Shown here: piece after piece, positions 7,487 through 15,252 of the stretch
How the letters are laid out: each line of letters begins with the position of its first letter
How positions within the stretch are numbered: position 1 is the first letter of the stretch
Origin: a virus
DNA length: 29,335 nt
Direction: 5' to 3' (one strand)
IMG/VR virus record: IMGVR_UViG_3300044846_001815
Location: 1 to 29,335 of that record
Made by a program: the position numbers and the translations under genes
The notes under the pieces: model-generated
The model's database searches: none
What the model was told of the DNA's origin: nothing
Seen by the model: the letters and a program-made list of their open reading frames with translations, nothing else

Positions 7487-8032
7487 TTAGGATTGAACGT
7501 TCATTCCAACCATTACTGCTGCAAGTGTCGTAGTCACAAGAATTTCTTGTGTTGCATTAGGTTCACCTCCAACGATTGTCAATGCTGACATACCGTTCAA
7601 GTCAGCATAAGCCTGACCTGTTTGTATTGCGCCTTCAGTGACAAGCCCGCCGTTCTCGAAGGCGAAACTCCACCATCTATTGTTGTTGTCAAGCACTATC
7701 GCGAAGACATTGTTTTGTGCAACTAGATTTTGGAAAATGTTTCTTAGGTCTTTGTCAAGACGAGGGAGATTTATGACCAAAGTTGGTTCGAAGACAACAT
7801 TCTGGGATGTTGTGTTTACGGTTATACCTTCTGTAAAAGAAGAAGACTGCTTAACAAGTTCGAACTTGTACCAAGTCCCGCTTCCTGAAATCGAAGTGAT
7901 TTGTGCATCACCGTTTTCAGTCCATCCTGTGATATTGTTTCCAGCATCACCTAAAATGTAAAGTTCTTTAATACCACCAGTCGATGCGGTTCTGCAATCG
8001 AGGGTGTATCCTGAGGAAATATAGCAACTCAT
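7487..8032 (-). CDS. Major tail tube protein (181 aa)
   Basis: The N-terminus MSCYISSGYTLDCRTASTGG followed by 'IKELYILG', a central 'LPRLDKDLRNIFQNL', then 'VIVLDNNNRWW..' style strands (here FAIVLDNNNRWWSFAFENGG) and a late 'ALTIVGGEPNA' is the pattern of tail tube/major tail proteins in Bacteroidota siphophages. The protein polymerises around the tape measure. It follows the capsid gene by 27 nt and is followed directly by a strong terminator, as expected for an abundant virion protein. Two Cys (3 and 13) near the N-terminus are conserved in the relatives I recall. Confidence 0.78.
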   Translation of the reverse strand: MSCYISSGYTLDCRTASTGGIKELYILGDAGNNITGWTENGDAQITSISGSGTWYKFELVKQSSSFTEGITVNTTSQNVVFEPTLVINLPRLDKDLRNIFQNLVAQNNVFAIVLDNNNRWWSFAFENGGLVTEGAIQTGQAYADLNGMSALTIVGGEPNATQEILVTTTLAAVMVGMNVQS

Positions 8033-8059
8033 AATAAATATTGTTTTTTTTTAAGTTTA

Positions 8060-9031
8060 TTAAAGTGCTACTACGAATGCTCCTGGATCAAAAACTCCTA
8101 CGCCATAGGTTGTGTGCATGTTTATCTTGATCACATCTTGGAATGGATCGTAGAGTGCCTTAGTTGTCATTAAGTCCATATTGGTACCTACCATGATGTA
8201 TTCACTAGGACCACCGTAGTATTTGTTTTGACCTGTCAAACCTTGGGTTGGGATTACACGAACGTTAGTTCCTGGAAGCATAACTGACCATACTTCGCCT
8301 GCTGCTGCTGATGCATCATCAAAGCTAAAGAGGTTGATGTAGCTTGAGTTTCTCATGCTAGCAACAAGTGCTCTATAATCAGCATAGGACGCATAGATTA
8401 CAAGGTCATTACGATGTAATACGTTTTCTGGGATTGCTTGGTACACTTGAGTGAACACATCTAGACCATTCGATGGAGTAGCTGCAGTATACGAAATTGA
8501 TGACGCTCCGTTCCCGGTTGTGATTAAAGAAATCACGCCGTTGAAACATTGTGAGTTGTATGGAGTAGCTCCAGTTGCAGTGGTATTTCTCCAAAGCTGC
8601 TTCTCGATTTCATCGTTCACACGGTTGGTGATGTCTTGCAAGATGACCTCTTCGAAAGGAACTGCCTCTTGGAAGTTATCGTTTGATAAGTACTGACTCA
8701 AGTAAGTATTGTACAAATCGTACGCGCAGAGCTCCATGTTCACTTTCTTATTACAGAGGTCAATGGTGACTAGGTTTTGAGTTGTTGTTCCTGTTGGGTC
8801 GAATCCACATGACAGATCTTGTAGGATTACATCGTTCGTTACGAAGCCTACCTTCTCGGTTGTACCTTTCAAATTCGGGCGAATTGTGCTATAGCGTGGA
8901 AGTGTCAAACCAAGGAAAGACTTAATCAACATTTCCGAACCATAACTATTGTATTCGGGTAGAGCTGATAAGTCATAGTTGAAGTCCAACTTCTTCTTAG
9001 AAGATGGAACCAAAGATGATTTTTTGTTCAT
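8060..9031 (-). CDS. Major capsid protein (323 aa)
   Basis: Length, composition and position (after protease and scaffold, before the tail tube) fit an HK97-fold capsid protein. A basic, flexible N-terminal arm (SSKKKLDFNYD) precedes the body; 'NRVNDEIEKQLWRN' fits the spine helix, 'NDLVIYASYADYRAL' the usual strand-helix step, and 'YYGGPSEYIMVGTNMDLM...FDPFQDVIKI'-like order (here KALYDPFQDVIKIN) the C-terminal P and A-domain end. Codons are more GC-rich than neighbours by eye, as expected for high expression. Residues 17-30 resemble residues 366-379 of the protease polyprotein. Exact subfamily not determined. Confidence 0.82.
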   Translation of the reverse strand: MNKKSSLVPSSKKKLDFNYDLSALPEYNSYGSEMLIKSFLGLTLPRYSTIRPNLKGTTEKVGFVTNDVILQDLSCGFDPTGTTTQNLVTIDLCNKKVNMELCAYDLYNTYLSQYLSNDNFQEAVPFEEVILQDITNRVNDEIEKQLWRNTTATGATPYNSQCFNGVISLITTGNGASSISYTAATPSNGLDVFTQVYQAIPENVLHRNDLVIYASYADYRALVASMRNSSYINLFSFDDASAAAGEVWSVMLPGTNVRVIPTQGLTGQNKYYGGPSEYIMVGTNMDLMTTKALYDPFQDVIKINMHTTYGVGVFDPGAFVVAL

Positions 9032-9047
9032 TGTTTTAGGTGTTGTT

Positions 9048-9803
9048 TTATTTGTTGATTACGGTTGCCTTTAAGAACTCTAACTTGGCATCAAGCAAGT
9101 TCTCTTTTGCGAATGTCTTTTTTGCTACTGGTTGTTTGAAAGCTGGTTGCTTCTTAAACTCAGAGTAATCTTTTTTTATGGTTTGTAGTTCTTTGTTCAA
9201 GTCAGAAACGGTGATCAACAATTTGCTCATTGATTCTCTCATTTTCTTCATATCACTTTCCAAACTACCTTCTCCAGCTTCATCAGGGTATTTTACTCCT
9301 GTGATGGTTCCTTCACCATTTACGGTTAGGACTATTCCACTTTCAGTTGTGTGTTCTCCTTCAGGAGCAGATACGACTTCACCCTCTTGGGTTTTTGCGT
9401 AAAGTTTTTGACCAACTTCAAAATCTCCTGACTCTTCAGTCATGATTTCAGTTCCGTCTGTTAGCTTTGCTGTTGCAAAAGTCTCAGAGTCTATTTCAAC
9501 TTCGGTTTCAGCGTCTTCAACGCGCTCTTGCTCTTCATCTTCAACCTTTTCGATTTTAGATATGACAGAGTCTTCACCTACGGTTAAAACAACTCCTTCT
9601 CTTGTTGTATGAACTCCAGCAGGGGCTGGCTTTAAAATAGAATCTTCAACGATGAATAACTCGTCTCCTACATTAAACAAATCTTCTTTGTTGTTTGTGA
9701 TTTCAGTGGTTCCATCTACTAGCTTGGTGACCATGAATGATTCTCTTTTAAACTTCATACCTAGCAGGTCAGCTATTTTGGTGATTGCTTCACTTGCATT
9801 CAT
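9048..9803 (-). CDS. Scaffold protein with duplicated domain (251 aa)
   Basis: Scaffolds guide capsid assembly and are then removed by the maturation protease. Here an N-terminal helix (1-20) is followed by two similar beta-rich repeats: about 22-85 (KLVDGTTE...GDELF...PAGVHTTREGVVLTV) and about 107-171 (KLTDGTEI...GQKLY...PEGEHTTESGIVLTV). An acidic spacer (86-106) joins them. A C-terminal coiled coil (about 180-215, MKKMRESMSKLLITVSDLNK) and a Lys-rich tail follow, as in scaffolds that contact capsid through their C-terminus. It lies between protease and capsid genes with 0 and 16 nt gaps. Confidence 0.75.
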   Translation of the reverse strand: MNASEAITKIADLLGMKFKRESFMVTKLVDGTTEITNNKEDLFNVGDELFIVEDSILKPAPAGVHTTREGVVLTVGEDSVISKIEKVEDEEQERVEDAETEVEIDSETFATAKLTDGTEIMTEESGDFEVGQKLYAKTQEGEVVSAPEGEHTTESGIVLTVNGEGTITGVKYPDEAGEGSLESDMKKMRESMSKLLITVSDLNKELQTIKKDYSEFKKQPAFKQPVAKKTFAKENLLDAKLEFLKATVINK

Positions 9804-12416
9804 TTAAGATATTTGTTTTAAAATGTTTATTATCTTTTTAAGTAAATATTCATCATTATTGTAAGTTGAGAAGTTTAAAATAAAGTTCCCTTCTACTGAT
9901 GCACCTTTTACTTTACCAGGCTTTATGTATTCATTCCAGATTTTGTTTCCTTCGTCTGTTTCTAATACCGTATAACCTGCCATCCAACTACCAAACGGAA
10001 TTTGGTCTTTGGTAAATCCTAGTTCATAAGCCTTGTCTTTGTCTCCTTGAACTATCCATGATTCAACCATAACAATGTCCTTAAACTTCAAATCAGAGTG
10101 TTCAAGATTTGTTTCTCTTAAACGTTGCTCGATCATGAACTTTCTCTGGATTTTTGCTATAGTTTCAGGTAAAAATTTCACGTAATACTTCTCGCCAGAG
10201 ACTTCATCTAGCCTTGGTATGAGAATATTAGGTATCATTAAAGGAGTGTAAATCATCCTTTTTTCTTCTTGTGTTGCAAATAGTTGTTTTTGCATTTCAA
10301 CTTTCTTTGCTTTCCTTGAGCATGCCATGTAGTATTCTTTTCCTTCATACTCTATTTTTTCTATTGCTCCGCCACATCCAATAGCATAACTTGCATCTTG
10401 TGCTTGCATTTCGACACCATAAATAGGAAGACCATCTACATAATCTAATGGAGATAAATCACCATATAAGACATTAAATGGTCCGTCGTTATTTCCTAAT
10501 GCAGAATAGTTTTGTGATATTGCATAAGCACGTTCACTTGCTTTTTTGGTATCTTTATCAAAATACCCATTGTTTCTCATTGCTCTTGGTGCTGTGCCTG
10601 CTAATCCTGATGCCCAACTTCCAGGTTCAAGACGTTCATTTACACGGACTCCATCAGCATCAACATTAAACCTATAAAAATATTCCTTCCAGGCATGGAC
10701 GCAATTCGGACCTCCTTTGTAGAGCCACTTGGAATAATCACCACCACCTTGACCATGACCAAACTCAAAGTTTAAGTCATCCATTTGGTCAATAATACTT
10801 CTTCTAAAATATTTGTTTTCAATGCTGTTGCAGAATGTTCTTGTATCTCCAATGCCAGCATATTCTGGTTTTCTTTCGTATCTATAAAACTTTTGACCAT
10901 TTCTAAATATGGTCTTTCCAAATATTTCATATTCAAAAAATCCTGAACGTATAATATCAACTACAGCATTATTATTTCTTTCAAACTTTAATGCTTCTAT
11001 TGCCTTGAATAACTCATATTCTTCTTCATCATAATCTGGGTGCACTTCACAAGGCATATAAAGAACATTTCCATTTTCGTCTGTATGTTCATGAGATCCT
11101 TGACATCCTAGTTCTTTTGCAAGTATTTCTGCTTCTTCTTTTGTTTCATAAACTGGCCAACCATCAATATAACCAACTACGTTGAACTCTTCAGTTTTAT
11201 TGCATCCACAATCTTCACTAAATAATACAGGAGGCAATACTGGCTTTGTTAACATTGAATCAGTATCTCCAGACTTTGGGTAGTTGTCGTAAGCAGGTAA
11301 TGCTGACGTATCATAATCAAATGCCATTCCAACGCCTGCTAAATCTCTAATAACACTTGGGTTATTGTCATAATGACGAACAATACCTAAGTCTCTAACT
11401 TTTTCAATCTTCTTGGTATTATTACCTAATGCAAAAACTCTGTTTCCTGGGATATTATATTCTCTTGCCAAAGATAACATCTCAGAGTCTGTTCTAGATC
11501 TTGCTGAGATGATATATGGGATATTTCCTCTTCTAAGTTCTTGTTCTAATAATCTCTTGCCTCTTGCTGTTGATAATGTGCCATCCCAATCGAAGCTAAC
11601 TTTTTCAAATGCAAAATCTTGTTCCCAAGTTGAATAACATATTGCCGCCGCTTGATCTTGCTCGTATCCTTCATTTCTAACCAAATATCCAATGCACCTT
11701 GAGATGTATTCTGTTTTTTCTTCACCAGGGTTTGGGTTAACAAAGTTTTCAGGTTTTTGGATCTTTCTAAGATTTTTTACATACTGACCTACTACCTTGC
11801 CTGATGCTGTTTCAATCAAAGCCACAGGATTGTCATCTGTTGCAGATAAAGTATAATCTGTTTCAGGAACATTAACTTCACCTTGAACACGAATATCTTT
11901 TACTCTACCTCTTGCTCTATCATCATCTTCACTTCTACCTGCAAAAGTCCAAGATACATAATCACCAACAGAAATACCATTTGCTGAATCAACAAACTTT
12001 TCTTGGCTTTCTACTTGTCTTAAAATCTTGTCAACCCATGTTAAAGCTTCTTCGCCTCCCCATAATCCATAGGCAATAGTTCCATTGTCATCCCAGTTTC
12101 CTGTATTGTATGTAGCAGCACGTTCAAGAAAACTTTTCATTCTCTTTATTGTTTCTAAAGAGATTTCGTCACGCTTGCAAAGTTGTTGAGCACGAACCTT
12201 TCCAACTTGAGTCCCTGCAGGATTTCCACGTTTGTCATTTTCTTTTATTGCTTGGCATGCTTTTGCAGAAACATATTCAGGGGCTTTATAGAACTTTTGT
12301 CTTGAAAAATAAATAAGTTCTTGTTCAATAGCAGGATATTCTACCAATGCTACTTCAAAGACCCCAGTATCGCCTGACAATTCAGCATCGATATCTAGTT
12401 CAATAACTTTAATCAT
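9804..12416 (-). CDS. Multidomain head maturation protease polyprotein, XkdF-like C-terminus (870 aa)
   Basis: Domains by motif: 1-135, a phage head-associated module (VGKVRAQQLCKRDEISLETI, KRMKSF, YGLWGGEEAL); about 147-222, an HVA1/DUF2945-like TUDOR module (GDYVSWTF, RARGRVKDI, DDNPVALIE); about 230-265, a short 'FISRC...AAICYSTW' type element; 271-370, a HAD-like domain with DWDGT (276-280) and ISAR; 415-458, 'YIDGWPVY...YMPC' module, repeated at 658-699 as 'YVDGLPIY...YMAC'; about 505-575, a Cys/His region (RTFC, GGPNCVHAW) like MuF C-termini; about 735-850, XkdF-like serine protease with candidate His773 and Ser840 (GASVEG). It probably cleaves scaffold and capsid arm. Usual XkdF proteins are far shorter, so the fusion is unusual. 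Follows tape measure by 13 nt. Confidence 0.78.
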   Translation of the reverse strand: MIKVIELDIDAELSGDTGVFEVALVEYPAIEQELIYFSRQKFYKAPEYVSAKACQAIKENDKRGNPAGTQVGKVRAQQLCKRDEISLETIKRMKSFLERAATYNTGNWDDNGTIAYGLWGGEEALTWVDKILRQVESQEKFVDSANGISVGDYVSWTFAGRSEDDDRARGRVKDIRVQGEVNVPETDYTLSATDDNPVALIETASGKVVGQYVKNLRKIQKPENFVNPNPGEEKTEYISRCIGYLVRNEGYEQDQAAAICYSTWEQDFAFEKVSFDWDGTLSTARGKRLLEQELRRGNIPYIISARSRTDSEMLSLAREYNIPGNRVFALGNNTKKIEKVRDLGIVRHYDNNPSVIRDLAGVGMAFDYDTSALPAYDNYPKSGDTDSMLTKPVLPPVLFSEDCGCNKTEEFNVVGYIDGWPVYETKEEAEILAKELGCQGSHEHTDENGNVLYMPCEVHPDYDEEEYELFKAIEALKFERNNNAVVDIIRSGFFEYEIFGKTIFRNGQKFYRYERKPEYAGIGDTRTFCNSIENKYFRRSIIDQMDDLNFEFGHGQGGGDYSKWLYKGGPNCVHAWKEYFYRFNVDADGVRVNERLEPGSWASGLAGTAPRAMRNNGYFDKDTKKASERAYAISQNYSALGNNDGPFNVLYGDLSPLDYVDGLPIYGVEMQAQDASYAIGCGGAIEKIEYEGKEYYMACSRKAKKVEMQKQLFATQEEKRMIYTPLMIPNILIPRLDEVSGEKYYVKFLPETIAKIQRKFMIEQRLRETNLEHSDLKFKDIVMVESWIVQGDKDKAYELGFTKDQIPFGSWMAGYTVLETDEGNKIWNEYIKPGKVKGASVEGNFILNFSTYNNDEYLLKKIINILKQIS

Positions 12417-12429
12417 AGTAATAAATATT

Positions 12430-15249
12430 TTAGATTGTAGAAAGTTGATCCAATCTTTTTGCTAGAGATTGTTTATCAGTAATGTCTTGTTCTACAACGT
12501 ATGCACGAATAGGTTGACTTCTTTGTTTTGCAATGGCTTCGATTAAACGTGAATCATCAAAGTTTTGATTTACGATTGGTCTTCCACCGCCAGCCATGTT
12601 TATTTCGTTTAACAAATCTCCGTATTGGATTGTAGACATTCTATTTATGACTGCTTCTCCACCTTCGAGTTCAATGCCTCGTTGAGCATAACGAATACCA
12701 CCATTTTCATGGCTTGGCCCTACTAAAAGTCCGCCTCTTCCTGATCTCATTTTAACTTTACCACCACGTTGGAGTGAATCGATATTTGAAAGCTGGTTTG
12801 CAATAATACCGACTTGAACAGCACCAATAGCAGCATTTACGCCTGCAGCAATTTGACTAACAACAGGAATACCAGTTCTCAACGCCGCAGTTATACTTTC
12901 AGCAACGTTAGAAGTTGCTTGCAATAATGAAATCCTTAATGCTGTCTTTGCAGCTTGTTTTTCTAACTTTGTTTTTTCTGCTTGGTATTGTTTTTCCAAA
13001 TCTATTCTTTTTTGATTTGCTAGAGCAGTATCACCTACAATCAATGCTTGCAATGTTTTGTTTCTTTGTTCTAATCTATCAAACTGGGTATTATAGTAAT
13101 CAGTAAATGATTGTTGGATGCTATTTAAAATCCCTTGGAATTCACGTAGTCCATTTGCAAAAGCATCAAGTTCTTTATTTCTTGCATCGGCACGTTTTTG
13201 TGCTGCTTTTTCTTCTTCAGTCACTTCTGCTTTTAAAAATGTTTGCAACAATACAAGTTGTTCTTCATAAGTAAGCCTTGAAATATCCAAACCTTGTTTT
13301 GCAAGTTGCTCTCTAAACATCAATAAATCTCCAGCAAACTCTCTGCCTCGGTCGAATGTTCTTTGAGAAACTTCATTGTCTAACTTTTCAACGCGATCTC
13401 TGTCTTTTGCTATCTCATCAAAATCTACTTGATATGCTTGAGTTAATGCTTCTTTGTTTGTTAGAAGAAAATCTCTAAGTTCAACACCAGATAAAAACTT
13501 AATCTGTGCTCTCAAAAAGTTAACTTCAGTGTTCACTTTTTTAACTCCATCACGAAGAAGATTAAACTGAATCAAACCTTCAATACCTGCTGTAAGATAT
13601 ATTCTTGCAGTCTCAGCATATCCTTCTTCTAATGATTTAAGACCTTCAGGATTATTTAGTTGATCTTTATATTCTTGGTCTTTTTTTCTTAGATTAGTAT
13701 AAAGTAAAACAAAGTTTTTTTCAATGGTTTTTAATCTCTCTCTTGTTTTAAGTTCAACATCAGGATTTACAAATGGGTCATCTAATATTTCCCTTAACTT
13801 TAAAACTTCTTTGAATAGAACTTCAGTGTTAACTTTGAACCCTTGAGTTTGTAGTTGGTTGATAACAAAAAATAAATCTTTAACGTTTCCTACTGCTTTA
13901 ACTAAGTTCTCTGTTGCTTCTTTATTTATGAATGCTTGTAATGGACCCAAGTTAGCAATCCTATTGAGTTCATCATATAATGCTGTCATTTCTTCTGTTG
14001 TCTCCGTGGGTGGAGTATTCAACAACTCATAACCCTTTTCAACGGTATCAAAAAGTTCTTTAAATGAACTTAATGCTTCATCGCCAGGGATTGCAGCATT
14101 TAGATTTTTAAAACCATCAACAAGAACATCAACAATAGGACGATATTGCTCTAGATTTTTTCTTAACTCTGCAGTTTTCTTTAATCTTTCAGTTAATGTT
14201 TTTACAACATCGGCTTCTGCAGCATTAAGTTTTTTTACATCAAGAACTTGGCTTAATATACTATTTTTTTCTTCTATTGTTTTTTTCAATAGTTCATTTC
14301 TTATTCTCAACTCTTCTTCTAAACGTCTTTTACGTTCTTCGTCTCTGTCTTTTCTTGCTGCTTCTAAATCTTTTTCTTCTTGCTCAGCTTTTTTTCTAAC
14401 TTGAGTTTCTAATGTTGTAGTTTGTAGTAAAAGTTCAAATGCTGCTTTTGCTCTTTTTTGTTCAAGGTCATCTATCTCTTTTTTATCTGCTCCTGCTGCT
14501 CTTCTGGCATTAAGTTCTTTTTCAATAAGATTTAAAACTTGTTGAGCATTCTTTACTCTTTGTTGTTGAACATCAAGTTCATCAGCACCTTGAGCTTGTA
14601 ATAAAGCAATATTATCGTTAAGTATACCTTTTTGTCTTTCTAGTTCGTTGTTAAACTTTTCTGTTGCATCAGTTGCTTCGTCTGTTGAACTAGACAGAGC
14701 AATCAATGCCCCAACAACAAGACCAATAACCGTGAGTAATGCACCCATTGGGTTTGCTGCAATAACTGCAAAAAACGTTCTCATTGCTGCTGTTGACGCA
14801 GTAGTTGATAACGTCAATGCTCTTTGTTGAATGGTTGCTGCTAGATCGGTAAATGTTTTTCTCTGGGTTGCTAGGTCTGCTAAGGTTGTTGTTAAAGTCA
14901 ATGCTTGTAATGCTTTAACTTGAGCCTTGGATAAACTTTCACTTTCAATACCAAATAATCCTAATGCTGCTGTTGCTGCACCAAAACTACTTGCAATAAG
15001 TCTTCCAGCTTTTAAGGTATTATCCAGAGTCTTGTTTATCTGGCTACCTTTTGCAGTATTATTAAGTTGTTTTAACTGTGAATCTGCTTCGGAAATCTCT
15101 CTTGATAACTTATTAAACCCTTCTGAGCCTATTTCTAAAGTTGATAACTCTTCTCTTGCGGTTCTTAATGCTGCTTCTAGTTCATTGATTGAACTAACAG
15201 ATTGCTCTACACCGTTTAAGGTTATCGTTAATGCAATATTACGCGCCAT
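12430..15249 (-). CDS. Tape measure protein (939 aa)
   Basis: This is the tail-length ruler and is ejected ahead of the DNA. N-terminal 'ITLNGVEQSVSSINELEAAL' and long coiled coils (about 25-70 and 195-350) are typical. A hydrophobic stretch (FFAVIAANPMGALLTVIGLV, about 157-190) could cross a membrane. The C-terminal signature 'GGLLVGPSHENGGI...ELEGGEAVINR' occurs in many Bacteroidota phage tape measures. With the rule of thumb of about 0.15 nm per residue the tail would be about 140 nm. The 3-nt gap to the 863-aa gene upstream and its place after distal tail genes, rather than before them, is not the common siphovirus order. Confidence 0.88.
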   Translation of the reverse strand: MARNIALTITLNGVEQSVSSINELEAALRTAREELSTLEIGSEGFNKLSREISEADSQLKQLNNTAKGSQINKTLDNTLKAGRLIASSFGAATAALGLFGIESESLSKAQVKALQALTLTTTLADLATQRKTFTDLAATIQQRALTLSTTASTAAMRTFFAVIAANPMGALLTVIGLVVGALIALSSSTDEATDATEKFNNELERQKGILNDNIALLQAQGADELDVQQQRVKNAQQVLNLIEKELNARRAAGADKKEIDDLEQKRAKAAFELLLQTTTLETQVRKKAEQEEKDLEAARKDRDEERKRRLEEELRIRNELLKKTIEEKNSILSQVLDVKKLNAAEADVVKTLTERLKKTAELRKNLEQYRPIVDVLVDGFKNLNAAIPGDEALSSFKELFDTVEKGYELLNTPPTETTEEMTALYDELNRIANLGPLQAFINKEATENLVKAVGNVKDLFFVINQLQTQGFKVNTEVLFKEVLKLREILDDPFVNPDVELKTRERLKTIEKNFVLLYTNLRKKDQEYKDQLNNPEGLKSLEEGYAETARIYLTAGIEGLIQFNLLRDGVKKVNTEVNFLRAQIKFLSGVELRDFLLTNKEALTQAYQVDFDEIAKDRDRVEKLDNEVSQRTFDRGREFAGDLLMFREQLAKQGLDISRLTYEEQLVLLQTFLKAEVTEEEKAAQKRADARNKELDAFANGLREFQGILNSIQQSFTDYYNTQFDRLEQRNKTLQALIVGDTALANQKRIDLEKQYQAEKTKLEKQAAKTALRISLLQATSNVAESITAALRTGIPVVSQIAAGVNAAIGAVQVGIIANQLSNIDSLQRGGKVKMRSGRGGLLVGPSHENGGIRYAQRGIELEGGEAVINRMSTIQYGDLLNEINMAGGGRPIVNQNFDDSRLIEAIAKQRSQPIRAYVVEQDITDKQSLAKRLDQLSTI

Positions 15250-15252
15250 ATT

